NCBI GenBank assembly: GCA_016792685.1 | Contig: JAEULQ010000068.1 | Coordinates: 32,177-96,176 of the forward strand | Length of the DNA stretch: 64,000 nucleotides | Source of the DNA: Tabrizicola sp. | GTDB taxonomy: Bacteria; Pseudomonadota; Alphaproteobacteria; Rhodobacterales; Rhodobacteraceae | Direction of reading: 5' to 3' | Shown: positions 17,141 through 26,504 of the stretch, one piece after another | How positions within the stretch are numbered: position 1 is the first letter of the stretch | Layout of the letters: the number at the start of each line of letters is the position of its first letter | Translations under genes and position numbers: made by a program | The notes under the pieces: model-generated | Told to the model about the DNA's origin: nothing | The model's database searches: none | What the model saw: the letters and a program-made list of their open reading frames with translations, nothing else

Positions 17141-18217
17141 ATGACCGAAACCCGCGCCGAGATCCGGCTGCCGACGCAAGAGCTGCGCAACGACCTGCCC
17201 TTCTACACCAAGACGCTTGGCTTCCGGCTGGACATGATTTTTCCGGCCGACAACCCCTCGGTCGCGGTGCTGTCGGGCCATGGGGTGCGGCTGCGCATCG
17301 AGAAGGGCGCGGCAGAGGCACCGGGGACGCTGCGCATCCTGACCGACGATCCGGGCTTTGCCGGGGGGGCGAAGGCCCTGGTGGCGCCCAACGGGACCAA
17401 GGTGGAGGTGGACGAGCTGAACCCTCCGGTGGTGACACCCGCGACAGAGCACGCCTTTGTCGTGCGGCGGCTTGCTGACCAGGCGCCCTGGGTTATCGGG
17501 CGGGCGGGAATGGAGTATCGCGATCTGATCCCCAGCCGTTTGGGCGGCGCAATGATCGCGAGCCACATCCGGGTGCCGGATGGTCCGGTGCCGGACATGG
17601 TTCATTTCCACAAGGTGGGCTTCCAGCTGATCTTCTGCGTCGCGGGTTGGGTGGATGTTCTTTATGAGGATCAAGGCGGTATCCGCCGCATCCACGCGGG
17701 CGACTGCTTCATCCAGCCGCCGGGCATCCGTCACAAGGTGCTGCATTCCGAAGGCGTGCAAGTGGTGGAGATCGGGGTCCCGGCCGAGCATGTCACTGAG
17801 ATCGACCACCAGATGACACTGCCCACTCCCGACTACCGGCCGGAGCGGGAATGGGAAGGGCAGAGGTTCGTGCATGACATCGGCACGAAGGGGGTCTTCA
17901 GACCCTTCCGCATTCCCGGATTCGAGGCGCGCGACACAACGATCCATGAAAACACCAAAGGCGTGGCTTCGGTCATGGTGGCGCGACCTCTGGGCGAGGC
18001 CGCACCTTGGACGGTGCATGAAGGAGATATCCTTTTCACTTTCGTGATGTCGGGCGCAATGACGCTGGAAGGCGAGGGCAAAGAGCCCTACCGGCTTTCG
18101 CCCGGGGACGCCTTCGTCATCCCTCCGGGGATGGCGACGCGCTATAGCGACGCAACGGCGGACCTCGAACTTCTGGAAGTGACGCTGCCCGGCAATCCGG
18201 TGACGCGCGTGCTTTGA
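17141..18217 (+). CDS. Cupin protein with an N-terminal VOC/glyoxalase-like domain
   Basis: A 358-residue protein in three parts. Residues about 1-100 look like a glyoxalase/VOC half-domain (QELRNDLPFYTKTLGFRLDMIFPADNP). Residues about 130-215 form one cupin with HFHKVGFQLIFCVAGWVDV and a GDCFIQPPGIRHKVL histidine motif. Residues about 260-355 form a second cupin (DILFTFVMSGAMTL, GDAFVIPPGMATRYSD). One or both cupins could bind metal for dioxygenase- or isomerase-type chemistry. It follows the GntR gene by 12 bases and precedes cdd by 63 bases, suggesting a sugar or nucleoside-linked role. That is inference, and I do not recognise a named enzyme. Confidence 0.75.
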   Translation: MTETRAEIRLPTQELRNDLPFYTKTLGFRLDMIFPADNPSVAVLSGHGVRLRIEKGAAEAPGTLRILTDDPGFAGGAKALVAPNGTKVEVDELNPPVVTPATEHAFVVRRLADQAPWVIGRAGMEYRDLIPSRLGGAMIASHIRVPDGPVPDMVHFHKVGFQLIFCVAGWVDVLYEDQGGIRRIHAGDCFIQPPGIRHKVLHSEGVQVVEIGVPAEHVTEIDHQMTLPTPDYRPEREWEGQRFVHDIGTKGVFRPFRIPGFEARDTTIHENTKGVASVMVARPLGEAAPWTVHEGDILFTFVMSGAMTLEGEGKEPYRLSPGDAFVIPPGMATRYSDATADLELLEVTLPGNPVTRVL

Positions 18218-18252
18218 TCCGCTTGCAGAATGCGCGCGCTGGCCTCACACTC

Positions 18253-18266
18253 TGACCAAATGGTCA
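18253..18266. promoter_or_regulatory. TGACCA-AA-TGGTCA inverted repeat upstream of cdd
   Basis: Perfect 6-bp arms around AA lie 15 bp before the cdd start and abut its strong AAAGGAGGGG Shine-Dalgarno. A regulator bound here would sit on the ribosome-binding region or core promoter of the nucleoside-salvage genes, and could be the upstream GntR protein. Confidence 0.4.
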
Positions 18267-18280
18267 AAAGGAGGGGCGCT

Positions 18281-18673
18281 ATGACGCTTTTGGAGGCGGC
18301 GACGGCGGTCAGGGAGCGGGCCTATGCACCCTATTCGCGCTTCAAGGTTGGCGCGGCTCTGCGCAGCACGTCGGGTGCGGTGCATGTCGGCTGCAATGTC
18401 GAGAACGTGGCTTACCCGGAAGGCACCTGCGCCGAGGCCGGAGCCATCGCGGCGATGATCGCGGCGGGGGATAGCCGGATCGCCGAAGTCTGCGTGATTG
18501 CCGACAGCCCGGATCCGGTCCCGCCCTGCGGCGGCTGTCGGCAGAAGATCGCGGAATTCGCCGGGCAGGACGTGCGTGTCACGCTTTGCACCACGGATGG
18601 AAAGCAGAAGGTGATGACAGTGGCCGAACTTCTGCCGGGTGTCTTCACCGCCGCGCATATGGAGCGGACATGA
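18281..18673 (+). CDS. cdd: Cytidine deaminase
   Basis: Deaminates cytidine and deoxycytidine to uridine and deoxyuridine, a zinc enzyme of pyrimidine salvage. The 130-residue protein has the catalytic Cys50-Ala-Glu52 (GTCAEAGAI) and the second zinc pair Cys83/Cys86 in PPCGGCRQ. The N terminus YAPYSRFKVGAAL is standard. The ATG at 18281 is set by the AAAGGAGGGG ribosome-binding site six bases upstream, which excludes an in-frame ATG at 18230. It overlaps deoA by 4 bp (ATGA). Confidence 0.95.
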   Translation: MTLLEAATAVRERAYAPYSRFKVGAALRSTSGAVHVGCNVENVAYPEGTCAEAGAIAAMIAAGDSRIAEVCVIADSPDPVPPCGGCRQKIAEFAGQDVRVTLCTTDGKQKVMTVAELLPGVFTAAHMERT

Positions 18674-19980
18674 GCGACGCCCGCTCGATCATCGCCCGCA
18701 TCCGCGACGGAGGCACGCCGCCTTCCGAGGACCTGCGCTGGTTTGCCGCCGGTCTGGCCTCGGGCGCGGTCACGGATGCGCAAGCCGGGGCCTTTGCCAT
18801 GGCGGTGCTTCTGAAGGGTCTTTCCGAAGAGGGCCGGGTGGCGCTGACCACCGGCATGCGTGACAGTGGCAAGGTCATGGAATGGGACCTGCCCGGTCCG
18901 GTTGTGGACAAACACTCGACGGGCGGAATCGGGGACTGCACCTCGCTACTTCTGGCGCCGGCCTTGGCGGTCTGCGGGGCCTATGTGCCGATGATCTCGG
19001 GCCGGGGGCTGGGGCATACCGGCGGGACGCTGGACAAGCTGGAGGCGATCCCGGGCTTTCGGACCGGGCTGACAGAAAGCGCGTTCCGCAAGCAGATGGC
19101 CGAGGTGAAATGTGCCATCGTCGCGGCCTCCACCGATCTGGCCCCGGCAGACCGGCGGCTTTATGCGATCCGCGATGTGTCGGGGACGGTGGAATCGATC
19201 GACCTCATCACCGCGTCGATCCTGTCAAAGAAGCTGGCGGCGGGGCTGGAGGCGCTGGTGCTGGACGTCAAATGCGGCTCGGGGGCCTTCATGAAGACGC
19301 CAGAGCGGGCGGAGGCGCTGGCACGCTCGCTGGTCAAGACGGCGCAGGGGGCAGGCTGCATGACCTCGGCGCTCATCACCGACATGTCGCAACCCCTGGC
19401 CACTGCGGCAGGCAATGCGCTGGAAGTGATCGAGGTGATGGAGACGCTGACCGGTACCTCGGTCAACACGGCGCTCTGGGATGTGACCGTGGCGCTGGGG
19501 GGCGAGGTGCTGGCGCTGGCAGGACTGGCGAGCGATGCGGCGGACGGTGAAGCGCGGATCGCTCAGGCGCTGGAATCCGGCGCGGCGGCGGAATGTTTCG
19601 GGCGAATGGTCGTGGCCCAAGGGGGGCCTGCGGACTTCGTTGACCGCTGGCCTGACCGGCTGCCATCGGCGCCGGTGATGATGGAGGTTCCGGCGCTGGC
19701 TGACGGTTTCGTCACGGCGATCGACGGTGAGGCGCTGGGCCTAACGGTCGTGCATCTGGGTGGCGGGCGTCTGCGTGAGGGCGACCGGGTGAACCCCTCG
19801 GTCGGGCTGTCGGATCTGGCCGGGATCGGTGAGGAAACGGGCGCCGGAGTGCCCTTGGCCATGGTTCATTCCGTGACGGAAGATGCCGCACGTCAGGCTG
19901 TCAAGGCGGTGCAACTGGCCTATCGCATCGGGGATCGGGCGCCGGTCGAGCCTGAGCTGGTGCAGAAAAGGATCGGGTGA
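18670..19980 (+). CDS. deoA: Thymidine phosphorylase
   Basis: Phosphorolyses thymidine (and deoxyuridine) to the base plus 2-deoxyribose 1-phosphate. The 436-residue protein carries the signature VVDKHSTGGIGDCTSLLLAP, SGRGLGHTGGTLDKLEAIPG and KKLAAGLEALVLDVKCGSGAFM, all diagnostic of the thymidine/pyrimidine phosphorylase family. Residue choice favours DeoA over Pdp because of the neighbouring deoB, but Pdp-like breadth cannot be excluded. The start at 18670 overlaps the cdd stop, and deoB follows after 4 bases. Its product is the substrate of the next gene. Confidence 0.93.
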   Translation: MSDARSIIARIRDGGTPPSEDLRWFAAGLASGAVTDAQAGAFAMAVLLKGLSEEGRVALTTGMRDSGKVMEWDLPGPVVDKHSTGGIGDCTSLLLAPALAVCGAYVPMISGRGLGHTGGTLDKLEAIPGFRTGLTESAFRKQMAEVKCAIVAASTDLAPADRRLYAIRDVSGTVESIDLITASILSKKLAAGLEALVLDVKCGSGAFMKTPERAEALARSLVKTAQGAGCMTSALITDMSQPLATAAGNALEVIEVMETLTGTSVNTALWDVTVALGGEVLALAGLASDAADGEARIAQALESGAAAECFGRMVVAQGGPADFVDRWPDRLPSAPVMMEVPALADGFVTAIDGEALGLTVVHLGGGRLREGDRVNPSVGLSDLAGIGEETGAGVPLAMVHSVTEDAARQAVKAVQLAYRIGDRAPVEPELVQKRIG

Positions 19981-19984
19981 AGAG

Positions 19985-21187
19985 ATGACCCAAGGACGTG
20001 CTTTCCTGATCGTGATGGATTCTGTCGGCTGCGGCGGCGCGCCGGATGCCGAGGCCTTTGGCGATGCGGGCTCGAACACCCTTGCCCATATCGCAGCGGC
20101 CTGTGCCGAGGGCCGCGCAGAGAAAGGGCGGAGCGGTTTGCTGCAGATGCCGAACCTCGACCGGCTAGGCCTTGGGGCGGCAATCCGGCTGGCCTCGGGT
20201 GCCGCGACACCGGGTCTGGAGGCGCGGCCTGAGGGGCTTTGGGGTGCGGCGACGGAAGTGTCGAAGGGCAAAGATACGCCCTCGGGGCATTGGGAACTGG
20301 CCGGCGTGCCGGTCCCCTGGGACTGGACCTATTTTCCCGAGACCGTGCCTGCCTTCCCTGACGACATCGTGGCCGAGGTCTGCCGTCTGGCGGGGACTGA
20401 AGGTATCCTCGGGAACTGCCATGCCTCGGGCGTGCCGATCATCGCGGAGCATTGCGAAGAGCATCTCAGGACCGGCTGGCCGATCTGCTACACGTCCGCC
20501 GACAGCGTCTTCCAGATCGCCGCGCATGAAGAGGCCTTCGGGCTGGAGCGGCTTTTGAAGCTTTGCAAGGACCTCGCGCCGATGCTGCATGCCCGCAAGG
20601 TCGGGCGGGTCATCGCGCGGCCCTTCACCGGCACGCCAGGTGACTTCAAGCGCACCTCGAATCGCAAGGATTTCGCGATCGAGCCGCCTTCTCCTACGCT
20701 GCTGGACTGGGTCGCGGGAGCCGGGCGGGCGACCCATGGCATCGGCAAGATCGGTGACATCTTCTCGAGGCGGGGAATAGGCAAGCTCCACAAGGGCAAG
20801 AGCGATGCCGACCTTTTCGAACACCTTGTCCGGCTTGGGGCCGAGGCCGAGCCCGGTTCCTTGACCTTTGCGAACTTCGTGGAGTTCGACACGTTATACG
20901 GCCATCCCCGCGACGTTGCGGGCTATGCCCGGGCGCTAGAATGGTTCGATGCGGGCCTGCCCCGGTTTTTCGCACAGCTGAAGCCCGGGGACCTGGCGAT
21001 CTTCACCGCCGATCATGGCAATGACCCGACCTTTCGGGGCACCGAACACACGCGCGAACGGGTGCCGGTCGTGGGTTGGGGCGCGGGCCGCCGTGACGTC
21101 GGCTTGTGCGGCTTCGTCGATGTCGGCGCGAGCGTTGCGGCGCATCTGGGCGTGGCAGCACACGGTCCGGGGCGGAGTTTCCTGTGA
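19985..21187 (+). CDS. deoB: Phosphopentomutase
   Basis: Converts (deoxy)ribose 1-phosphate to the 5-phosphate with manganese, linking nucleoside breakdown to sugar metabolism. The 400-residue protein belongs to the alkaline-phosphatase-like superfamily. The metal and phospho-Thr region is near the N terminus (FLIVMDSVGCGGAPDA), followed by SKGKDTPSGHWELAG with the phosphorylated Thr and FTADHGNDPTFRGTEHTRERVP with Asp/His ligands. The start at 19985 lies 4 bases after the deoA stop with GAAGAG as ribosome-binding site. No deoC aldolase gene is seen in the window, so the ribose 5-phosphate route may be completed elsewhere. Confidence 0.95.
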   Translation: MTQGRAFLIVMDSVGCGGAPDAEAFGDAGSNTLAHIAAACAEGRAEKGRSGLLQMPNLDRLGLGAAIRLASGAATPGLEARPEGLWGAATEVSKGKDTPSGHWELAGVPVPWDWTYFPETVPAFPDDIVAEVCRLAGTEGILGNCHASGVPIIAEHCEEHLRTGWPICYTSADSVFQIAAHEEAFGLERLLKLCKDLAPMLHARKVGRVIARPFTGTPGDFKRTSNRKDFAIEPPSPTLLDWVAGAGRATHGIGKIGDIFSRRGIGKLHKGKSDADLFEHLVRLGAEAEPGSLTFANFVEFDTLYGHPRDVAGYARALEWFDAGLPRFFAQLKPGDLAIFTADHGNDPTFRGTEHTRERVPVVGWGAGRRDVGLCGFVDVGASVAAHLGVAAHGPGRSFL

Positions 21188-21195
21188 CACCCCGC

Positions 21196-21247
21196 CCGGG
21201 GGCGCTTCGCCCCCCGGACCCCCAGAGGATATTTGCACAAAGATGAA
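21196..21247. repeat. Hairpin plus conserved tail, Rhodobacteraceae-type intergenic repeat
   Basis: A stem CCGGGGGCG / CGCCCCCCGG around CTT (21196-21217) is followed by acccccagaggatatttg and an AAGATGAA tail. This hairpin-plus-tail pattern recurs between genes in many Rhodobacteraceae. It lies between deoB and add and may act as a partial terminator or mRNA-stability element inside the salvage operon. Confidence 0.6.
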
Positions 21248-21261
21248 ATGAGGAGTGTTTG

Positions 21262-22239
21262 ATGACGGGTCTGCCGAAGGTCGAATTGCATTTGCATCTG
21301 GAAGGGGCGGCGCCGCCTGCCTTCATTGCGGGGCTCGCGAAAGAGAAGCATCTGGACATATCCGGCGTCTTCGATGAACGCGGGCAGTACAAGTACAAGG
21401 ACTTCTGGGATTTCCTGAAAGTCTATGAGGCCGCGACTTCGGCCCTGAAGACGCCAGAGGACTATCACCGGCTGGTGCTGGCGGTTCTGGAGGAATCGGC
21501 GGCATCGGGCGTGGTCTATTCCGAGACCTTCCTCTCGCCCGATTTCTGTGGCGGGCGGGATGTGGTCGCTTGGAGGGAATACCTGCATGCGATGCAGGAG
21601 GCAGCGGATCAGGCCGATCGGCAGATGGGGATCACGCTGCGCGGCATCATCACCTGCATCCGGCATTTCGGGCCCGAGAAGGCGCGGGAAACGGCGCTTT
21701 GCGCCGCCGAGACGGCGGGGGACTGGATCGTGGGCTTCGGGATTGCGGGGGACGAGAAGATCGGCGCGCCCAAGGACTTCCGCTGGTCCTTCGATTGCGC
21801 GCGGGAGGCGGGGCTGCGCCTGACGGCCCATGCAGGCGAATGGGGCGGACCGACGTCGGTCCGGGATGCAGTGCGGGACCTTGAGGTCGAGCGGATCGGC
21901 CATGGGGTACGGGCGATCGAGGACCTGTCGCTGGTCGATGAACTGGCGGAAAAGGGCATCGTGCTCGAGGTCTGTCCGGGCTCGAACGTCACGCTTGGCG
22001 TCTTCCCAAGTTTCAAGGCGCATCCGATTGCAGAGCTTGACCGGCGAGGGGTGAAGGTCACGATCTCGACCGACGACCCGCCGTTCTTCCACACCACGAT
22101 GGCCCGCGAATACGAGGAGCTTCACCGCGCCTTCGACTGGGACGAAGGGCAATTCCGGCGGATCGCGCGGCAGTCGCTTGACGCGGCCTTCTGCGATGCC
22201 GATACCAAGACGAGGATCGCAAAGCTGCTGGAGGCCTGA
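21262..22239 (+). CDS. add: Adenosine deaminase
   Basis: Deaminates adenosine and deoxyadenosine to the inosine forms. The 325-residue metal-dependent amidohydrolase has zinc ligands His10/His12 in [10 protein letters not shown], the HAGEWGG motif with catalytic Glu region, GHGVRAIED, and the DD pair STDDPPFF. The ATG at 21262 follows a GAGGAG ribosome-binding site; an in-frame TTG one codon upstream is less likely. The family also contains adenine deaminases with similar motifs, so base versus nucleoside specificity is not certain, but the nucleoside neighbours favour adenosine. It ends 2 bases before upp. Confidence 0.88.
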   Translation: MTGLPKVELHLHLEGAAPPAFIAGLAKEKHLDISGVFDERGQYKYKDFWDFLKVYEAATSALKTPEDYHRLVLAVLEESAASGVVYSETFLSPDFCGGRDVVAWREYLHAMQEAADQADRQMGITLRGIITCIRHFGPEKARETALCAAETAGDWIVGFGIAGDEKIGAPKDFRWSFDCAREAGLRLTAHAGEWGGPTSVRDAVRDLEVERIGHGVRAIEDLSLVDELAEKGIVLEVCPGSNVTLGVFPSFKAHPIAELDRRGVKVTISTDDPPFFHTTMAREYEELHRAFDWDEGQFRRIARQSLDAAFCDADTKTRIAKLLEA

Positions 22240-22241
22240 GA

Positions 22242-22874
22242 ATGCTGGATCACCTGACCGTCGTGTCGCACCCCTTGGTCCAGCACAAGCTGACCCTGAT
22301 GCGCGAGAAGGACACCTCGACCGCCAGTTTCCGCAAGCTTCTGCGCGAGATCAGCCTGCTTCTGGCCTATGAGGTCACGCGCGAGCTGCCGATGACCACC
22401 AAGCGGATCGAGACCCCCTTGGAGGAGATGGACGCCCCGGTGATCGAGGGCAAGAAGCTCGCGCTCGTCTCGATCCTGCGGGCGGGCAATGGCCTTCTGG
22501 ACGGGATCCTGGAACTGGTCCCGGCGGCGCGGGTGGGCTTCGTCGGCCTCTACCGCGATCCGGAAACGCTGCAGCCGGTGCAATATTACTGCAAGCTGCC
22601 CGAGCATATGGAGGACCGGATCGCCATCGTCGTCGATCCGATGCTGGCGACGGGGAACTCCTCGGCGGCCGCCGTGTCGCTGCTGAAGCAGGCGGGGGCA
22701 AAGCAGATCCGCTTCCTCTGCCTTCTGGCCGCGCCGGAGGGGATCGCCCGGATGAAGGAAGCGCATCCCGATGTGCCGATCGTGACTGCGGCGGTGGACA
22801 GCCATCTGAACGATCACGGCTATATCGTGCCGGGCCTTGGCGATGCCGGGGACCGGATGTTCGGGACCAAGTGA
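22242..22874 (+). CDS. upp: Uracil phosphoribosyltransferase
   Basis: Makes UMP from uracil and PRPP, completing pyrimidine salvage that begins with cdd and deoA. The 210-residue protein is of standard length with the PRPP loop [10 protein letters not shown] at residues 131-140, [12 protein letters not shown] near 78 and the C-terminal uracil-binding [18 protein letters not shown]. It starts 2 bases after add and its stop overlaps the GTG of the SPOR-domain gene. Confidence 0.96.
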   Translation: MLDHLTVVSHPLVQHKLTLMREKDTSTASFRKLLREISLLLAYEVTRELPMTTKRIETPLEEMDAPVIEGKKLALVSILRAGNGLLDGILELVPAARVGFVGLYRDPETLQPVQYYCKLPEHMEDRIAIVVDPMLATGNSSAAAVSLLKQAGAKQIRFLCLLAAPEGIARMKEAHPDVPIVTAAVDSHLNDHGYIVPGLGDAGDRMFGTK

Positions 22875-23452
22875 CCGGGCATCGCAACATGACGGGGCTC
22901 GGGTTGCGGGCGGGGTGGCCCTGGGCCTTGGCGGTTGCCTTGTCGGGCGGAACCGCCCAGGGGCAGGGGCTGAACCAGCCAGCCGAGATTCCTCCGGCCG
23001 ATTTCGCTGGGCAACAATATGTCGACAGCAGGGGATGCATGTTCGTCCGGGCTGGGACGGCGGATCAGGTGCTGTGGATCCCGAGGGTGACGCGCAGTGG
23101 CGCGCTGATGTGCGACAACCCTGTGTCGGGTGGACGCGCACTGGTTGAAGGCGAGACCACCGCTGCGGTCGCGCAGGACACTGCCGTCGAAGCTCCGGCA
23201 ACGCAGGAGAGTTCTGCCACCGGGGGCGTTTTCGTGGCGGTTGGCAGCTTTGCCTCGGCGGAAAACGTGACGAAGGCCGAAGGCCGGTTGGCCGAGCTTG
23301 GCTATAGTGTTGTCCGTGGGCGGCTGCAGGGGGGCAGCGCAAATCTGACCACGGTCTTTGCTGGCCCCTTCCCGGACGCCGATGCCGCGGCCAAAGCGCG
23401 GCAGACTCTGCGCGAGGGCGGGTTTCCCGATGCCATCGTCGTGGGCCCCTAG
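22871..23452 (+). CDS. Secreted SPOR-domain protein
   Basis: A 193-residue protein with an N-terminal signal peptide (hydrophobic [16 protein letters not shown]) and a C-terminal SPOR domain (about 118-193: [36 protein letters not shown]). SPOR domains bind denuded peptidoglycan at division sites, so it probably acts in the periplasm on the cell wall. The GTG at 22871 overlaps the upp stop; an ATG at 22889 is an equally good start that keeps the signal peptide. Its place at the end of the salvage genes looks incidental. Confidence 0.75.
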   Translation: MTGHRNMTGLGLRAGWPWALAVALSGGTAQGQGLNQPAEIPPADFAGQQYVDSRGCMFVRAGTADQVLWIPRVTRSGALMCDNPVSGGRALVEGETTAAVAQDTAVEAPATQESSATGGVFVAVGSFASAENVTKAEGRLAELGYSVVRGRLQGGSANLTTVFAGPFPDADAAAKARQTLREGGFPDAIVVGP

Positions 23453-23464
23453 CCAGTCAGGGCG

Positions 23465-24487
23465 TTAGCCGCTGCAGATCCCCTGCAGGGCAAGCCATGC
23501 CTCGTCGGAAATCAGCGGCGTTTCCGACAAACCCTTGTAGGGATCATTCGTCACCAGTGTGCCCGTTGCCGTTCCGTCAGGATCGACCGCGACCGCATAG
23601 GGCGAGACCGGGATCTGCGCGGCTTCGAAGGCGGCAAGCACAGTGCTGTCGGGCAGGGCTGCGGGCGCTGTCCGCAGGGCGGCCTCACCGTAGCCGTTCA
23701 AGGCGCTGTCGGGCAGCTCGGCCGTCGTGAGGAGCCGGAAGGTAGCGGCAAGTCCGGCATGTTCGAGAAGCGGAATGATCGGGTCACGGGCCTTGGCGCG
23801 CAGTCTTTCGACCAGGGCAGCGCCTGCGGCTGCCTCGGGTCCGTTGGCCTGTTCGATCAGCCGTCGCGGCAGGATGATGACATCGCCGGGCAGGTTGAGC
23901 GGCTGCTCGACGCCTTCGGGCATCACATAGAGGATGGGCGTGTCCAGCGGCCCGAACACCCGTTCGGACAGGGCTGCCAGCGCCTGCAGGCCAAGCTGGT
24001 TGCGACAGTTGGCTCCGGTGACCCGGGCAAGATCGTCCAGCGCGCGCTGTCCGATTTCGGCTCGCTGCGCCAGGGGAACAACCGAGGCCGTGTGCCGGAC
24101 CAGGGCTCCGGGCAACCAGACAAGGGCGGCAAGCACAACGGCTGCGGCGGTTCCTGCCAAAAGGACACCCCGCAGGCGTCCGGGGCGGGACGTCGCGGAC
24201 TGCACGGCCTGACGCACCATGCCAAGGGCTGCGATCATCTCGGGGTCGGTCAGTTCCAGGCTTTCGGCGGCATCCGGCCCCGGCGCGAAGACCGGAGGCT
24301 CTTCGCCACGGTTGATCCGTTCAATGGCGGGAAGCGACCAGTGGCTGATGGCGGTTCCGGTCCTGGGATCGGAAAGGACGAGGGTCGCGTCCCCAAAATG
24401 GACGAGCACGTCACGCCGCTGGTCCTGCGGCGTCTCACGCCACAGTCCACCGCATTCAAGCCGTTGATACTTTTTCAGAGCCGTCAT
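23465..24487 (-). CDS. Single-pass membrane protein of unknown function
   Basis: A 340-residue protein. The first 100 residues are a cytoplasmic domain (MTALKKYQRLECGGLWRE, then SDPRTGTAISHWSLPAIERI). One hydrophobic segment lies at about 105-125 (GVLLAGTAAAVVLAALVWLPG). The rest is a periplasmic domain with ALAALSERVFGPLDTPILYVMPEG and DVIILPRRLIEQ, which resembles the metal-binding-free remnant of an M48-like peptidase fold; that resemblance is weak. The start at 24487 is preferred over one 20 codons upstream because the family-like N terminus begins there. It is convergent with the SPOR gene. I have seen similar proteins in Rhodobacteraceae, without assigned function. Confidence 0.65.
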   Translation of the reverse strand: MTALKKYQRLECGGLWRETPQDQRRDVLVHFGDATLVLSDPRTGTAISHWSLPAIERINRGEEPPVFAPGPDAAESLELTDPEMIAALGMVRQAVQSATSRPGRLRGVLLAGTAAAVVLAALVWLPGALVRHTASVVPLAQRAEIGQRALDDLARVTGANCRNQLGLQALAALSERVFGPLDTPILYVMPEGVEQPLNLPGDVIILPRRLIEQANGPEAAAGAALVERLRAKARDPIIPLLEHAGLAATFRLLTTAELPDSALNGYGEAALRTAPAALPDSTVLAAFEAAQIPVSPYAVAVDPDGTATGTLVTNDPYKGLSETPLISDEAWLALQGICSG

Positions 24488-24663
24488 CGGCTGCAAGGTC
24501 TCTGCCTGTTTTGCCGCCAGCTTATCCGGCCCGAAGCGCGGCGACAATCACCCCTCCGGCCTCAAGAGACGGCAGCGACCGGGATTTGCTGCCTTTGGTC
24601 GCGTTCGGGCTGGCAAGGCAGGCGGCTCTGGGCAAGATCAGTTCAGGCAAGCCGGAAGAGCAG

Positions 24664-25587
24664 ATGAGCGAAACGCAGAACCGAACCCTAGCCGCGGCAG
24701 GAGCCGTGCTGGTCTACGCAACCGTTATCGGATTCACTGACAACTATGTCCGGGTGATCGCCGAAGACGGCGGGTTGTGGCAGTTCCACGCCACCCGGAC
24801 CGCCATGGCGCTGGCCCTGCTTCTGGCCCTTGCCGCGCCCCTGGGGCTGAGACTGCGACCGCGCCGGTTTCGTGGCGTCCTTGCCCGGTCGGCCATTCAC
24901 GGTGCGGCCATGCTGATCTATTTCGGAGCGCTGGCTTTCCTGCCCGTGGCGCAGGTGGCGGCGGGCCTCTTTACCGCGCCGATCTTCGTGCTCTTGATCC
25001 AGCGTTTCATCTATGGCCGGCCGATCGGGTTTTGGCAGGCCCTGGCAGTGGGGATCGGGTTTGCGGGTGCCATCATCGTACTTGGCCCCGAGGCCTTGAA
25101 AGGGGCAAGCCTTGCCGCGACGTTGCCGGTCCTGGCCGGCGCGCTTTACGCGATGGGAAATATCGCCACGCGGCAATGGTGCGCCGAGGAATCCGCCGAG
25201 ACGCTACTTGGCGGTTTCTTCGCCATGCTTGGGGTATTGGGACTTGTCGGCATGGCCGTCCTCACGCTTTTTCCGGTTGAGCCCGGCACCGGGCCGTCCC
25301 AGTTCCTGCTGCGCGGGCCGGTCTGGCCGACGGGCAGTTTCCTTTTGTGGACCTTTGTCCAGGCGGCCGGTTCGCTGCTTGGCGTCGGACTGATGATCAA
25401 GGCGTACCAGATGGCCGAGGCCTCTCGTGTGTCGGTCTTCGAATATGTGATCCTGCCGACGTCGGCCTTCTGGACCTGGGCGATCTGGGGCGAGACGCTT
25501 GCCTGGTATTCCTGGATCGGCATGGCGCTGATCGTGGTTGCGGGCGTGATGATCGCCCGTCAGTCGCCCACCGCCTCGCGCCAGTGA
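24664..25587 (+). CDS. EamA-type DMT superfamily transporter
   Basis: A 307-residue inner-membrane protein with ten hydrophobic segments arranged as two five-helix EamA repeats, the drug/metabolite exporter layout. The second repeat begins near SLAATLPVLAGALYAMG and ends with SRVSVFEYVILPTSAFWTWAIWGE, a typical EamA signature. The substrate is unknown. The ATG at 24664 has GGAAGAG seven bases upstream. Its last 28 bases overlap the convergent thymidine kinase gene. Confidence 0.85.
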   Translation: MSETQNRTLAAAGAVLVYATVIGFTDNYVRVIAEDGGLWQFHATRTAMALALLLALAAPLGLRLRPRRFRGVLARSAIHGAAMLIYFGALAFLPVAQVAAGLFTAPIFVLLIQRFIYGRPIGFWQALAVGIGFAGAIIVLGPEALKGASLAATLPVLAGALYAMGNIATRQWCAEESAETLLGGFFAMLGVLGLVGMAVLTLFPVEPGTGPSQFLLRGPVWPTGSFLLWTFVQAAGSLLGVGLMIKAYQMAEASRVSVFEYVILPTSAFWTWAIWGETLAWYSWIGMALIVVAGVMIARQSPTASRQ

Positions 25588-26138
25588 CGGCGGCAGAGCG
25601 AGACATAGGTCTCGTTCCCGCCGATCACCACCTGGTCGCCCTCGCGCAGCGCTTTCCCATCGGGGCCCTTGCGGACGACCATGGTGGCCTTCTTCCCACA
25701 ATGGCAGATGGTGCGGACTTCACGCATCTCGTCGGCCCAGGCCAGAAGCGCGGCCGAGCCGGGAAAGAGGTTGCCCTGGAAATCGACCCGCAGGCCATAG
25801 GCCATCACCGGGACGCCCAGGTCATCGACGGCGCGGGCCAGTTGCCAGACCTGCTCCTTGGACAGAAACTGCGCCTCGTCGATGAAGACGCAGGCCACGG
25901 GGCCTTCGGCGAAGCGCGCCTTCAGCTTTTCGAACATGTCCTCGCCGGGTGCGAACGTGTCCGCCGCCTCGCCAATGCCGATCCGGCTGGCGATGCGGCC
26001 CTGTCCGGCACGGTTGTCGAACTGCGCGGTGATCAGATAGGTCTGCATGCCCCCCTCACGGTAGTTATGCGAGGCTTGCAGGAGCGAGGTCGATTTCCCC
26101 GCGTTCATGGTAGAGTAGTGGAAGTGGAGCTTGGCCAT
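25560..26138 (-). CDS. tdk: Thymidine kinase (type II)
   Basis: Phosphorylates thymidine to TMP. The 192-residue protein has P-loop STMNAGKST at residues 9-17, VFIDEAQFL (Walker B-like, with catalytic Glu), a lasso region near YVSLCRRHW and zinc-type cysteines CHC...CRRH. The ATG at 26138 gives the canonical N terminus MAKLHFHYSTMNAGKST; a longer frame upstream is non-homologous. It competes for the same substrate that DeoA degrades a few kilobases away, so the window codes for both the salvage and breakdown branches. Confidence 0.95.
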   Translation of the reverse strand: MAKLHFHYSTMNAGKSTSLLQASHNYREGGMQTYLITAQFDNRAGQGRIASRIGIGEAADTFAPGEDMFEKLKARFAEGPVACVFIDEAQFLSKEQVWQLARAVDDLGVPVMAYGLRVDFQGNLFPGSAALLAWADEMREVRTICHCGKKATMVVRKGPDGKALREGDQVVIGGNETYVSLCRRHWREAVGD

Positions 26139-26386
26139 GGCGCCAGCCCTAACCGATCGCCGGGCCGCGCCGCAAGCATTTCGCCTGCAGGTGCCGCCCG
26201 GCGACGGCAGGGAACCAATACTGAGTTGGGCTTTCGGGCCCGGAACGCGAAACTGGGGAATACGCCCGCACACTGGTCAAATACACAGGCCCGCCGCTTT
26301 GGATCGGCACCGCCGTCCCCCGGTTTCCGGGCAGATGCGGCGGGCCCAACTCTTGCCGGTGCTGGGGACACCGGCCACTCATAAAC

Positions 26387-26489
26387 GTTCCGGAGGTCCC
26401 GGAACCTCTTTATTCATGACAAAGCGTTCCCATCAGATTAATGGGAAAAAAATCATGTGTTTCCCCGCATCCGGAATGCGTCTGCGGGG
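26387..26489. other. Structured intergenic region between tdk and the CII-like gene
   Basis: The 366-base gap 26139-26504 separates divergent genes and has no credible coding frame. It holds a hairpin GTTCCGG/CCGGAAC (26387-26405), a TTCCCAT/ATGGGAA repeat before an A-run near 26427-26452, and a stem CCCCGCA/TGCGGGG (26463-26489) just before the CII-like gene. These could be 5' UTR structures of that gene. Confidence 0.4.
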
Positions 26490-26504
26490 CCAGTGGAGCC
26501 TGTG

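Noticed and set aside
16379-18019. A 546-codon minus-strand frame opposite the GntR and cupin genes
   Set aside because: Low-quality His/Arg-rich text; the plus strand holds two well-motivated genes with proper starts.
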